This document shows positions 8,936 to 18,300 of a stretch of 64,000 nucleotides of DNA, piece after piece. Each line of letters starts with the position of its first letter. Positions within the stretch are counted from its first letter, which is position 1. A program made the position numbers and the translations under genes. The notes beneath the pieces were generated by a model. The model was given only the letters and a program-made list of their open reading frames with translations, was not told the DNA's origin and searched no databases. The DNA is from Nitrospinae bacterium bin107. Its GTDB lineage: Bacteria; UBA8248. Location of the stretch: contig MPNJ01000005.1 in the NCBI GenBank assembly GCA_002238965.1, forward strand, positions 186,001-250,000. The letters are read 5' to 3'.

Positions 8936-10492
8936 ATGTTCGCCGTAGCGGCGGCTCATGAAAAAGTGGTGGAAGCGGGTTTGCGCGTCATGGAAAAGGG
9001 AGGAGACGCCTGCGATGCGGCAGTTGCCGTATCCCTGGCCCTTGGCGTGGCGGAGCCATTCTATTCCGGGCTGGGCGGCGGCGGCGTGGCGCTCATCTGG
9101 CGGGAGGAGGAGAAAAGTGCTCGGTTTATCGATTTCAGCAACGAATGCCCCATAGGCATGGAGCCCGGCATTTTTGAATGCGATGATACCGGCGAACACA
9201 TCGGCCATGAGCACAGCCGGGGTCATCGCTCCGTTCTCATTCCGGGGTTGCTGCGTGGGCTCGAGGCGATTCACAGCGAATATGGAAGCAAATCCTGGGG
9301 AGATTTATTTGCAAGCGCGATCCGCCTGGCGGATGAGGGCTTTAAGGTCGGCTGGTTCTATCGCCGCCAGCAGGAGGAGCCTCGTTTTAAGGTGCTTTGT
9401 ACGGCATATCCCGAACTCGGGAAGATCCACACGGCATCCGGAGAGCCGCTTAATAAAGGCGCGCTCTTGCGCCAGCCGGATTTAGCTAGAACGCTGCGCG
9501 TAATAGCAGAAAAAGGGGCGGACGCTTTTTACGAGGACGCAGTCGAAGAAACGATAGCGGAGGAGGTGAGGAGCGGCGGCGGTTATCTAAGGGAGTCCGA
9601 TCTCAAAAACTACCGCGTACGCTGGATGGCGCCGCTCGCCTACCGTTATCGGGACTTGCGTTTCCTCACCGCGCCGCCGCCTTCTTCCGGCCTGCTCCTG
9701 ATACAGATATTGAATTTCCTCGAAGTTCTGCTGCCCGAATGGGATGCTGCGGATGAACCCGCACGAGGCCTGGCCCTCGCGCGCGCCATGCGCGCGGCTT
9801 TTCGCGACAGGTTCTCGGTCTATGGCGACCCGTACCATTACGACATGCCGATAGCTCGCCTCCTGAGTAAAGAATATGCCGCTGCCGCGATAGTTGAGGA
9901 GCGATCCTCCAGTGTTCACGTTCACGACGCGGAGCCGGGCTCTACCACCCACTTCACGGTTGTGGATCCTCGGGGCAACGTAGTCTGCCAGACGCAGACT
10001 CTGGGTATGGGGTGGGGCTCAGGCGTCGTGCCGCCGGGAACGGGCGTTATCTTGAACAACCACACGAACTGGATGGACCCCCGCCCGGGTCACGGAAATT
10101 CCCTGGGCGCGGGCAAGCGCCCCATGGCGGGTTATGCTCCCACCCTCGTTTTCGAAGGGGAGAATTTGCGGCTGGGACTAGGTAGTCCTGGCTCCTATCG
10201 CATCCCCACGGCAGTGGCCCAGGTAATCCAGAACCTGTTTTACCGGAACATGACCCTTCAAGAAGCGGTAGAGGCTCCCCGCATGCACTTGGATACAGGC
10301 CCCCTCCATGCCGAGGATGCGGTGGAAGAGGCGGTACTGGAATCTGCAAGGAAGAGCGGTTTCGAGGTTTCGACCTATTCGTATCCCCACCACTTCTTCG
10401 GTGGCGTGCACGCCGTGGAGGTGGGAGATGGCGGACGGCTCTCTGCCTTCGGCGATCCGCGTCGTGCGGGGAGTGCTGGAACGAGGGGATAG
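8936..10492 (+). CDS. gamma-glutamyltransferase family protein
   Basis: A 518-residue Ntn-hydrolase of the gamma-glutamyltranspeptidase family, which cleaves or transfers gamma-glutamyl groups (glutathione or related amides). The N-terminal GGDACDAAVAVSLALGVAEP and the self-cleavage site with Thr337 (GSTTHFTVVD) are present; the Thr would become the N-terminal nucleophile of the small subunit. The GLGSPGSYRIPTAVAQVI region matches the substrate pocket. GAGAGGAAG sits 5 bases before the ATG. No signal peptide is visible, so it may be cytoplasmic, unlike periplasmic E. coli Ggt. Specificity within the family is open. Confidence 0.9.
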   Translation: MFAVAAAHEKVVEAGLRVMEKGGDACDAAVAVSLALGVAEPFYSGLGGGGVALIWREEEKSARFIDFSNECPIGMEPGIFECDDTGEHIGHEHSRGHRSVLIPGLLRGLEAIHSEYGSKSWGDLFASAIRLADEGFKVGWFYRRQQEEPRFKVLCTAYPELGKIHTASGEPLNKGALLRQPDLARTLRVIAEKGADAFYEDAVEETIAEEVRSGGGYLRESDLKNYRVRWMAPLAYRYRDLRFLTAPPPSSGLLLIQILNFLEVLLPEWDAADEPARGLALARAMRAAFRDRFSVYGDPYHYDMPIARLLSKEYAAAAIVEERSSSVHVHDAEPGSTTHFTVVDPRGNVVCQTQTLGMGWGSGVVPPGTGVILNNHTNWMDPRPGHGNSLGAGKRPMAGYAPTLVFEGENLRLGLGSPGSYRIPTAVAQVIQNLFYRNMTLQEAVEAPRMHLDTGPLHAEDAVEEAVLESARKSGFEVSTYSYPHHFFGGVHAVEVGDGGRLSAFGDPRRAGSAGTRG

Positions 10493-10577
10493 GGCATCAT
10501 CCGTATTCGTGGATGCGCGCAGGTAGAAATGTTCGCTGGCTTAGGCTATTGAGGATAAGAGGTCTGTGAGGGAATCG

Positions 10578-11759
10578 CTACTGAAAGTCGAGCGTTTTTG
10601 CTTCGCGTCCCAAAGCGATTTGCCCGATGGTTTCGAGGCAGCGGTCGTTGGCGGGCGGCATGACGATGCCTGCCACCGCATCTCTCAAGTGACGCTCGAG
10701 CGGTAGGGAGCGGTGAAGCCCGCGTCCGCCGCAAAGGCGGATTCCCTGCTCGGCGAGTTCCTTTGCGGCTTCGGTCGCCAGGTACTTCGCCTGGTTGAGT
10801 ATGAAGGTCAGTTCCATCTTCCCGAGATTTCCCCTGAGCGCGCCCAGTTTCTCTGCCGCGCGACGCGCGTTCTCGAGTAGCATGGCCATCTCGCCGATCT
10901 GACGCTGTGTGCGGTCCAGCTCTCCGAGAGGAACCCCCATGCCGGATTTCGTTTTCTTCACATAATCCACCGTAAACTGATACGCCGCCTCCGCGATGCC
11001 GATGTAGACGGCTGTATAGCCCAGTGACCACATGCTCATGTCTTTGCCGAGTATGCTGCCGGGTTCCCCGATAATCTCGGATGGCTCCACGGCGACGTCG
11101 TGAAACATCAGGGAGTTCGATGCTGTTCCCCGCATGCCGATGGTGTGCCAATCGTCGATGATTTCGATGTTCTCTCTCGAGGAGGGAACCATCACGTTCA
11201 GAAGGCCTTCCTGCAGGGTTTCCGCGCCGTCGAGGTAACTCCAGGTGAAGTAATAAGTCGCCCCTGTGGAGAGAGAGCAGAAATGTTTCTTTCCATGAAG
11301 GCGGTAGAGGCCGTTATCCTCGCGAATGGAAGTGCGCACCGCCAACTTGTCGCGGAAGGAACTACCCGGCTCGCTCGTAATGGAGGCGAAGATGGCGCCT
11401 TTGTTCACCACTTCCGAGAAGTAGCTTTCCATCTGATCCTGGGAGGCGATTTGCCCCAGAAAATCCACGACGGCGCTGTGCATGTTGAAGGTGAGGCCCG
11501 TAGAGGCACAGCCTTTCGCGATCTTTGAGAGTACGGTGACATAGGTGAGCGAATCCGCACCGATGCCGCCGAATTCCCTGGGCACCATGAGGGCGAGAAG
11601 GCCGGCGTCGGCCAGATCCTGATAATTCTCGACTGGAAAGCGCGATTCCTCGTCGATCATCTTCGCGCGCGGGGCGAATTTCTCCTGCGCCAGTGAATCT
11701 GCAAGGTCGACCCATTTTTTCGATTCGGCGCTTAGCGCGCCTGCAGAACTGTTCATCAA
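10578..11759 (-). CDS. acyl-CoA dehydrogenase family protein
   Basis: A 393-residue FAD-dependent acyl-CoA dehydrogenase-fold enzyme, of the length usual for the family. The N-terminal helical part has FPVENYQDLADAGLLALMVP, the middle beta domain ITSEPGSSFRD, and the C-terminal helical domain LCGGRGLHRSLPLERHLRDA. The usual YxRD ending appears as HLRD. Members of this type also include flavin-dependent monooxygenases such as DszC-like enzymes. The two SsuD-like monooxygenase genes immediately upstream make that desulfonation-type role a fair alternative to beta-oxidation. Confidence 0.88.
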   Translation of the reverse strand: MMNSSAGALSAESKKWVDLADSLAQEKFAPRAKMIDEESRFPVENYQDLADAGLLALMVPREFGGIGADSLTYVTVLSKIAKGCASTGLTFNMHSAVVDFLGQIASQDQMESYFSEVVNKGAIFASITSEPGSSFRDKLAVRTSIREDNGLYRLHGKKHFCSLSTGATYYFTWSYLDGAETLQEGLLNVMVPSSRENIEIIDDWHTIGMRGTASNSLMFHDVAVEPSEIIGEPGSILGKDMSMWSLGYTAVYIGIAEAAYQFTVDYVKKTKSGMGVPLGELDRTQRQIGEMAMLLENARRAAEKLGALRGNLGKMELTFILNQAKYLATEAAKELAEQGIRLCGGRGLHRSLPLERHLRDAVAGIVMPPANDRCLETIGQIALGREAKTLDFQ

Positions 11760-11799
11760 TGGTTTCCTCTTCCCGTTGTCTTGGCTCTCTTATTTATAT

Positions 11800-12915
11800 T
11801 CAGTCGTATTCCGCGAGTGCGGGTAAGGGTTGCTCCAGGGTGATGGGGTCGGTATCCGCAAGCAGCGGCATGATCTCACGCCCGAATATCTCTACTTCCT
11901 CGACATGCGGCCACCCGGATAGGATAAACGTGTGAACACCCGCGTCCACGTATTCCTTGAGCGCCTTGGCGATCATGTCGGGCGTACCCACCAGCGAGGC
12001 GCCCGCGCCGGCGCGAACGGTGTTCACACCCATCCACAAGGTGTCGGTGATCCAGAGAGATTTGCCCTTCGCCAGTTCGTTGACCCGCGTCTGGCCGGTG
12101 CTCTCCGTTCTGGTCTTCATGTCGGCCCAGGCCTGCACGTTCGAAATGTCGCTACCCTCGATGAGCGCCTGCGCGGCTTTTTTCGCCTCCGCCCTGGTCT
12201 CCCGACATAGGATGTGCATCCGAACGCCGAATTGTATCTTATCCTCGCGGTCGAACTCCGCGGCGCGCCGCTTCATGTCGAGCGCGTCCTTGGCGATGGT
12301 TTCGACGTCGACCGCGTACATCATATGCACGTCCGAGAATTTCGCTCCCACCCGGCGGCCGGGTTCCGAGCTTCCGCCGAGATAGATGGGTGGCCAGGGC
12401 TTTGAGACATGGATCGGGAAAAAAGCGGCTTCTCGTATGTCGAAATACTTTCCCTTGTAGGTGATGGGAGCGTCGGCGCTCCAGATGCGTGTGACGATGT
12501 CCAGGAACTCCTCCGTCCTGTCGTAACGCTCATCGTGCACGAGGTGATCGCCGTAGCGCATTTGCTCGACATGGCTCGAGCCTGTGACGACGTTGAGCGT
12601 CAAGCGCCCGCCGGTGAGCGCATCAAGCGTGCTCGCCGTCTGGGCGGCGAATACGGGGCTGGTGAGGCCGGGGCGGAACGCCACGCAGAAATTGATCCTC
12701 TCCGTGTGCTGAGCCACGCCTGCGGCCACGAGCCAGGCGTCCATGCAGTGGGTACCGGTAGGCACCAGAAGGTTTACGAAACCGGCTCGCTCGGCGGCGC
12801 TCGCCACTTGGGAGAGGTACTCGATGGTGGGTTTCCGCTCAGGCACCCTGGTGTTGATTTTGTGGCCGTCTCCGGCCCTGGCCGACGGGAGAAACCAAGC
12901 GTATTCAGTCCCCAT
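11800..12915 (-). CDS. LLM-class flavin-dependent oxidoreductase, SsuD-like (copy 1)
   Basis: A 371-residue luciferase-like monooxygenase resembling FMNH2-dependent alkanesulfonate monooxygenase SsuD. Features are the N-terminal EYAWFLPSARAGDG, ATERAGF-like AAERAGFVNLLVP, GGRLTLNVVTGSSHVEQ and GGSSEPGRRVGAKFSDVHMM. It would need a separate flavin reductase, not seen nearby. It lies directly upstream of the acyl-CoA dehydrogenase-fold gene on the same strand. It is a tandem duplicate of the next gene upstream: I count 28 differences over 371 residues, about 92% identity. Confidence 0.9.
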   Translation of the reverse strand: MGTEYAWFLPSARAGDGHKINTRVPERKPTIEYLSQVASAAERAGFVNLLVPTGTHCMDAWLVAAGVAQHTERINFCVAFRPGLTSPVFAAQTASTLDALTGGRLTLNVVTGSSHVEQMRYGDHLVHDERYDRTEEFLDIVTRIWSADAPITYKGKYFDIREAAFFPIHVSKPWPPIYLGGSSEPGRRVGAKFSDVHMMYAVDVETIAKDALDMKRRAAEFDREDKIQFGVRMHILCRETRAEAKKAAQALIEGSDISNVQAWADMKTRTESTGQTRVNELAKGKSLWITDTLWMGVNTVRAGAGASLVGTPDMIAKALKEYVDAGVHTFILSGWPHVEEVEIFGREIMPLLADTDPITLEQPLPALAEYD

Positions 12916-13049
12916 ATCCCAATACCTCAGTGGTGAGAGATGCGCTCAGTATAGCGCGAAATGGGCGTACATGTATTCACTTCGCCTGATTCTGAAAATA
13001 CAAACAAGGTGGAAGCGCGTCAATCTCAAGACCGGGGCCGTGAGGATCT

Positions 13050-13080
13050 GACGGGCATCTGTCAGTTGAGTTGGCGGTAT
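13050..13080 (-). pseudogene. duplicated 3' tail of the yifB-like gene
   Basis: This 31-base stretch between the two SsuD-like genes nearly repeats the last codons of the YifB-like gene at 14339-14372 (shared GACGGGCATCTGTC and AGTTGGCGGTA). The spacer leading into copy 1 also resembles that leading into copy 2. It is a footprint of the duplication, too short to be translated usefully. Confidence 0.65.
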
Positions 13081-13089
13081 TCTTTATCT

Positions 13090-14205
13090 TCAATCGTATT
13101 CCGCGAGTGCGGGTAAGGGTTGCTCCAGGGTGATGGGCTCCGTATCCTCTAGCAGGGGCATTATCTCGCGTCCGAATATCTCGACTTCCTCGACATGCGG
13201 CCAGCCGGAGAGAATGAACGTGTGAACGCCCACGTCCACGTATTCCTTGAGCGCCTTGGCGATCATTTCCGGCGTTCCCACCAGGCAGGCGCCCGGGCCC
13301 GCGCGAACCGTGTTCACGCCCATCCACAAGGTGTCGGTGATCCAGAGAGATTCGCCCTTCGCCAGTTCGTTCACGCGCGTCTGGCCGATGCTCTCCGATT
13401 TGGTCTTCAAATCGGCCCAGACCTGCACGTTCGAGATGTCGCTCCCCTCGATGAGCGCTTGTGCGGCTTTTTTTGCCTCCTCCTTTGTCTCCCGGCAAAG
13501 GATGTGCATCCGGACGCCGAATTTTATCTGCTCTTCGCGGCCGACCTCCGCGGCGCGACGCTTCATGTCGAGCGCGTCCTTGGCGATGGTCTCCACATCC
13601 ACGGCGTACATCATGTGCACGTCCGAGAATTTCGCTCCCACCCGGCGGCCGGGCTCCGAGCTTCCGCCGAGATAGATAGGCGGCCAGGGTTTTGAGACGT
13701 GGATCGGGAAAAAGGCGGCTTCTCTGATGTCGAAATACTTCCCTTGGTAGGTGATGGGAGCGTCGGCGCTCCAGATTCGTGTGACGATTTCTAGAAACTC
13801 CTCCGTCCTGTCGTAGCGCTCATCATGTACGAGGTGGTCGCCGTAGCGCATCTGCTCAGTATGGCTCGATCCGGTGACGACGTTGAGCGTCAAGCGACCG
13901 CCGGTGAGCGTATCGAGTGTACTCGCCGTCTGGGCGGCGAATACGGGGCTGGTGAGACCCGGTCGAAACGCCACGCAAAATTTGATTCTTTCGGTATGCT
14001 GCGCTACGCCCGCGGCCACGAGCCAGGCGTCCAGACAGTGGGTGCCTGTGGGCACCAGAAGGTTTACGAAACCGGCCCGCTCGGCGGCGCTCGCAACGCG
14101 CGAGAGATACTCGATGGTGGGTTTTCGCTCAGGCTTCCGGGTGTTGATCTTTTGGCCGTCACCCGCCCTGGCCGACGGGAGAAACCAAGCGTATTCGGTT
14201 CCCAT
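13090..14205 (-). CDS. LLM-class flavin-dependent oxidoreductase, SsuD-like (copy 2)
   Basis: A 371-residue paralogue of copy 1 with the same motifs and identical length. Differences are scattered and partly clustered at about residues 229-236 (VGREEQIK versus FDREDKIQ) and in the substrate-side NVRAGPGACL. Both copies are intact, so the pair may be subfunctionalised or simply dosage. It follows the YifB-like gene by 130 bases on the same strand, and that spacer appears to hold the promoter copied with the duplication. Confidence 0.9.
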   Translation of the reverse strand: MGTEYAWFLPSARAGDGQKINTRKPERKPTIEYLSRVASAAERAGFVNLLVPTGTHCLDAWLVAAGVAQHTERIKFCVAFRPGLTSPVFAAQTASTLDTLTGGRLTLNVVTGSSHTEQMRYGDHLVHDERYDRTEEFLEIVTRIWSADAPITYQGKYFDIREAAFFPIHVSKPWPPIYLGGSSEPGRRVGAKFSDVHMMYAVDVETIAKDALDMKRRAAEVGREEQIKFGVRMHILCRETKEEAKKAAQALIEGSDISNVQVWADLKTKSESIGQTRVNELAKGESLWITDTLWMGVNTVRAGPGACLVGTPEMIAKALKEYVDVGVHTFILSGWPHVEEVEIFGREIMPLLEDTEPITLEQPLPALAEYD

Positions 14206-14335
14206 ATCCGAAAACCTCTATGGTGGTAGATGCGACCAGTATAGCCCAAATTGGGCGCGCATGTATTGGCTGCGCTTTTTTTGAAATTACAAACAAGGCG
14301 AATGCGCGTCAATCTCAATATCGAGGCCGCAAGGT

Positions 14336-15868
14336 TCAGACGGGCATCTGTCTGTCCAGTTGGCGGTACTGAACCGCCTCCGCCACATGCTGGGGAGAGA
14401 TGTCTCTTTCCCCGGCCAGATCGCTTATGGTCCGCGCCACTTTCAGCACGCGATGATAAGCGCGCGCCGATAGGCCCAGTTTCTCCACCGCTAGCTTGAG
14501 CAGGCGTCTTCCCTCGGCGTCGAGCTTGCAGTGTTCGTTGATGAGAGCGGGCCCCATGTGGGCGTTGGCGTAAATACCTGGGTGGTCCTTGAAGCGCGCT
14601 TTCTGAATCTTCTGCGCCGCGAGAACGCGGTTTCTGATCGTCGCGGAACTCTCGCCCTCTGGGTCTTCGGCCAGCTCTTTCCAGGGTACTCTCGGCACGT
14701 TGATGTGGATGTCGATGCGATCGAGAATCGGCCCCGAGATGCGCGAGCGGTACCGGGCCACCTGCTTGGGCGTACAGGTGCATGCGCCGTCCGTCCGCAG
14801 GCCGCAAATGCAGGGGTTCATCGCGGCGGTTAGCATAAAGCGAGCCGGAAATGAGAGGCTCGCCTGCGCTCTGCTGATGGTGATCTTCCCGTCTTCGAGC
14901 GGACCACGCAGGGATTCGAGCACGTTTTTCCGAAACTCGGGCAGTTCATCGAGGAACAACACGCCGTTGTGCGCGAGTGAGGCCTCACCGGGCAGCGGGA
15001 GCGCGCCTCCGCCCACAAGGCCTGCGTCGCTGATGGTGTGGTGCGGGGCGCGGAAGGGTCGTTCCTGAATCAGGGAATCATGCTTCGTGAGCTTGCCGAG
15101 CACGCTCCACACCTGGCTGGTCTCGATGGCCTCATCCAATGAGAGTGGGGGGAGTATCGTGGGGAATCTTTTTGCCAACATACTTTTTCCGCTGCCGGGT
15201 GGGCCTATCATCAACAGATTGTGCGAGCCAGCGGCAGCGACCTCAACGGAGCGCTTGGCCTGGTGCTGTCCCCGGATGTCCGAGAAATCGATTCCTTCAG
15301 TCTGTTTTGTCTCTATTCCGTTTTTCTGGCAGCACGCCGGAGGAATGTCGATTTCTTCGCGGATGAATCCCACCACCTGGGGAAGCGTGTGTACGGGATA
15401 GACCTCGAGTTTGTCGACCACGGCCGCTTCGGGAGCGTTCTCCGCCGGGAGGACGAGGCCGCGCTTGCCCATCTTCTTGGCGAGAACGGCGATGTTGAGC
15501 GCTCCCCGGATGGGCCGCAGGGAACCATCCAGCGCCAGTTCACCCAGAAACAGCAGGGAATCCTCCATTTGAGAGCGTGAGTGAAACACGCCGTTCGCGC
15601 GCAGTATGGAGAGCGCAATGGGCAAATCGAAGGCGCTACCCTCCTTGCGGACGTCTGCTGGTGAGAGGCTGACGGTGATGCGCCCCATCGGGTAGATGAA
15701 GCCCGTGTTAAAGATGGCGGCCCGAATCCTGTCCTTGCTCTCCTTAACGGCGGCGTCGGGCAGGCCGACAGTGGCGTAATAGGGAAGACCTGAGGCGAGG
15801 TCGACTTCCACTTCGACAGGGTAGGCGTCTACGCCCAATACGGCTGCTGCTTGGGTTTTGGCAAGCAT
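14336..15868 (-). CDS. YifB/ComM-family Mg-chelatase-like AAA+ ATPase
   Basis: A 510-residue ATPase of the YifB/ComM family, whose ComM member is a helicase for branch migration in natural transformation. The N-terminal Lon-like domain begins MLAKTQAAAVLGVDAYPVEV, Walker A is GPPGSGKS near residue 218, Walker B follows as GVLFLDELPEF, and the C-terminal MgChl_C region ends with YRQLDRQMP. I chose the ATG at 15868 because family members start at this point; an ATG at 15916 adds an unrelated 16-residue extension. Its 3' end was copied during the neighbouring duplication. Confidence 0.9.
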   Translation of the reverse strand: MLAKTQAAAVLGVDAYPVEVEVDLASGLPYYATVGLPDAAVKESKDRIRAAIFNTGFIYPMGRITVSLSPADVRKEGSAFDLPIALSILRANGVFHSRSQMEDSLLFLGELALDGSLRPIRGALNIAVLAKKMGKRGLVLPAENAPEAAVVDKLEVYPVHTLPQVVGFIREEIDIPPACCQKNGIETKQTEGIDFSDIRGQHQAKRSVEVAAAGSHNLLMIGPPGSGKSMLAKRFPTILPPLSLDEAIETSQVWSVLGKLTKHDSLIQERPFRAPHHTISDAGLVGGGALPLPGEASLAHNGVLFLDELPEFRKNVLESLRGPLEDGKITISRAQASLSFPARFMLTAAMNPCICGLRTDGACTCTPKQVARYRSRISGPILDRIDIHINVPRVPWKELAEDPEGESSATIRNRVLAAQKIQKARFKDHPGIYANAHMGPALINEHCKLDAEGRRLLKLAVEKLGLSARAYHRVLKVARTISDLAGERDISPQHVAEAVQYRQLDRQMPV

Positions 15869-16067
15869 GGCACATCTCCGGGTTGTGTCGTGGAGTAGCA
15901 AAGATAAGACGAACAATATAACGAAAATAAAACGAAATCAACCCCGGATTGACATAATTTTGTGAAATTCTACTTAAATTCCGGACTTTTTCGGGTGTGT
16001 ATTCGATGGGGAATGGGAAAAGCGCGGTTTTCAGTTCGATAATAGCGCCGGCGATGACTGGCGCTGC

Positions 16068-17279
16068 TTATTTATTGGAAACTTCGGAGCCGGTAGCGAT
16101 GACCACCCTGGAATCGATGAGTGTGTGGATTTGTTCATCCTTGTAATGAAGAAGCTCGCGGAGTATGTCCTCGGAATCGCCCCCGTGAAGGGGAGCGGGT
16201 TCTGGGTCCGGGTTTCCGTTTTCCGTGCGGTTCAGGATGGGGTTGCCCACAATTTTTACCGTTCCGACTTCGGGGTATTCATATTCTCTAATGAGACGCC
16301 TCGCCTCGACCTGCTCATTGTCGAGTGCTCGATCAAGCGGGTTAACAGGTGCGGAGGGCACCCCCGCCGCCTCGAAGAGTTCAATCCACTCCTCGCCCGA
16401 GCGGGTCATGAGTATTTCTTCCATAATGGGCAGAAGGACGTCCCTGTTCTCGGAGCGCAGGTCGTTCGTGCGGAAGCGCGGGTCGTCGGCCAGTTCGGCC
16501 ATTCCCATGACCTCGCACATCTTTTTCCAAAAACGTTCCTCGCGTGGGGAGAGTACGATGTAGATCGTGGCCGTCGGAAACGCCTGGTAGGGCACCATGT
16601 ACTCATGCGCGTTGCCGGGCGGCTCGGGAATATCGCCGTTGTTGAGATACATGGTCGAAATATAGCCGAGCATGGCGAGTTGGACGTCGAACATCGGCAC
16701 TTCGAGGTGGGCTCCGCTTCTTCCTTTCGCCTTGGCCAGCAAGCCCGCCATACAGGCGATGGCGGTGTAGAGGGCTGTAGAGATATCTGCCGTGGGCGAG
16801 CCGTTCCTGGCGGGCGGGCGGTTCGGCTCGCCTGTGATGGCCATGTGGCCGCTTACGGCCTGTTCGACGAGATCGAAGGCCGGTTTATCGCGCCAGGGGC
16901 CTTGTTCCCCGTATCCGCTCGAATCGATGAACACGATGTCGGGGTTTCTCCGCTTCATGACGTCATATCCAAGTCCCAGCCGATCCATCGTGCCGGGCCT
17001 GAAGTTCACCATCACGGCGTCTGATTTTTCCACCAGGTCCAAGAACACTTCCTTGCCTTCGGGCTTTTTCAGGTCGATGACGATGCCCTTCTTTCCCCGG
17101 TTGAAGGTGAGGAAGATGCTCGAAACGGGGCCGATGCCCGCAATGGCGGGGTTGCGCCCGATATCGCCCTGGGGAGATTCGACTTTGATGACCTCGGCGC
17201 CCATGTCGGCGAGAATCATGCTGCCGATGGTGCCTGCGATAACCTGTCCAAGATCGAGGATGCGGTAGCCTGCCAGCAT
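16068..17279 (-). CDS. CaiB/BaiF-family (type III) CoA-transferase
   Basis: A 403-residue CoA-transferase that would move CoA between organic acids. It begins LAGYRILDLGQVIAGTIGSMILADMGAEVIKVE and carries GPVSSIFLTFNRGKKGIVIDLK, then FRPGTMDRLGLGYD with the nearby family-III catalytic Asp region (FDLVEQAVSGHM). AAGGAA lies 7 bases before the chosen ATG at 17279; the frame stays open upstream to 17399 but that overlaps the MaoC gene. It ends a probable operon with two hot-dog hydratases, an acyl-CoA dehydrogenase and a dehydrogenase, consistent with activation and oxidation of one organic acid. Confidence 0.9.
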   Translation of the reverse strand: MLAGYRILDLGQVIAGTIGSMILADMGAEVIKVESPQGDIGRNPAIAGIGPVSSIFLTFNRGKKGIVIDLKKPEGKEVFLDLVEKSDAVMVNFRPGTMDRLGLGYDVMKRRNPDIVFIDSSGYGEQGPWRDKPAFDLVEQAVSGHMAITGEPNRPPARNGSPTADISTALYTAIACMAGLLAKAKGRSGAHLEVPMFDVQLAMLGYISTMYLNNGDIPEPPGNAHEYMVPYQAFPTATIYIVLSPREERFWKKMCEVMGMAELADDPRFRTNDLRSENRDVLLPIMEEILMTRSGEEWIELFEAAGVPSAPVNPLDRALDNEQVEARRLIREYEYPEVGTVKIVGNPILNRTENGNPDPEPAPLHGGDSEDILRELLHYKDEQIHTLIDSRVVIATGSEVSNK

Positions 17280-17295
17280 CAGAGAATTCCTTAAA

Positions 17296-17727
17296 TTAAG
17301 ATCGGGGAGCGGCTGTCGCCGTCGCCTTGATGAGCACATCGCCGCGCTGATTCTCGGCACTCGCCTCGATTTCGACCATCGGTTGCTCTGCCTCTTCATA
17401 TTGACGCACGACCCTGGCCTTGCAAATCACCATGTCGCCCGGCCATGCTTGCGCGCTGAAGCGTATTTTCAAGTTCTTGAACGAATCCGGCCCCAGCCAT
17501 TCACTGAGAAGGCGGGCAAGATATCCGCCCTGGAGCATCCCGTGCGCGAAGGGTTTGTCGAACCCAGCCCGGATGGCGTAAATCTCATCGTGGTGGTTGG
17601 GGTTGAAATCTCCGCTGGCTCCTGCGTAGCGAACGAGGTCCGTCCGGGTGATGGGGCCAACCGTCAGTTCACGCTCTGCACCCTCGGCAAGTTCTTCCCA
17701 TTTCGCGTATTTTGTAGCTATCGTCAT
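17296..17727 (-). CDS. MaoC-family hot-dog dehydratase
   Basis: A 143-residue MaoC-type (R)-hydratase. The hydratase 2 motif is visible as YAGASGDFNPNHHDEIYA with the catalytic Asp and His pair, followed by FAHGMLQGGYLARLL. It lies 12 bases downstream of the FAS1-like hot-dog gene and 16 bases upstream of the CoA-transferase gene. Short members such as this usually pair with a second hot-dog subunit, which fits the neighbour. Confidence 0.88.
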   Translation of the reverse strand: MTIATKYAKWEELAEGAERELTVGPITRTDLVRYAGASGDFNPNHHDEIYAIRAGFDKPFAHGMLQGGYLARLLSEWLGPDSFKNLKIRFSAQAWPGDMVICKARVVRQYEEAEQPMVEIEASAENQRGDVLIKATATAAPRS

Positions 17728-17739
17728 GTAAATGCTCCA

Positions 17740-18207
17740 TCAGGCCTCTTTGGGTGGGGCCGCGGTCTCGATGAGAGTTCGCCTCGCCACCTGAACCAGT
17801 TCGCCCGTCTCGTCCAAGAATCTGGTTTCGATTACGACGAAGGTCATCATCCCGCCCCGGCGGCCTTCCTTCTCGCGGGTGGAGACGATGGCGTTTTGCC
17901 CCTTAAGGTTCATGCCGGCGACCAGGGGCTTGTGGTATTCGAATTCCTGCTCCCCGTGGAGACGGCGCTTGGGGTCGTAGCCGAGATGGGGCATGGGGTC
18001 GTTCTCGGTATTTTCGTGCCAGAACTGGCGCACGAACGTCGGCGGAGCAAGCAGATCATCAAAACCCGCGGCTCGTGCGGCTTCCACATCCGTGTGCACC
18101 GGGTCGGTCAGCCCCAGGACGAGAGCGTATTCCCTGATTTTGCCGCGTTCGACCCGGAACTCGAAATCTGGGAAGGTTCTCTCCAGTACGCTTTTATCCA
18201 ACGGCAT
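17740..18207 (-). CDS. MaoC-like N-terminal (FAS1-like) hot-dog protein
   Basis: A 155-residue hot-dog protein like the N-terminal half of double-domain hydratases. DPVHTDVEAARAAGFDDLLAPPTFVRQFWHEN is typical. It lacks the D-x4-H catalytic pair seen in its neighbour, so it is likely the structural or substrate-binding partner of a heteromeric 2-enoyl-CoA hydratase. The two genes are adjacent and co-oriented. A role in mesaconyl-CoA-type or steroid side-chain hydration is possible but not shown. Confidence 0.85.
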   Translation of the reverse strand: MPLDKSVLERTFPDFEFRVERGKIREYALVLGLTDPVHTDVEAARAAGFDDLLAPPTFVRQFWHENTENDPMPHLGYDPKRRLHGEQEFEYHKPLVAGMNLKGQNAIVSTREKEGRRGGMMTFVVIETRFLDETGELVQVARRTLIETAAPPKEA

Positions 18208-18300
18208 GAATTCGCTTCCTCAAGATAATCGCTTTATCGTTTGGGTAGTCTTCAGTTTCGGTTCTTTTGGGGAAATCTTCAAGCATCCTCAGCGAAATTC

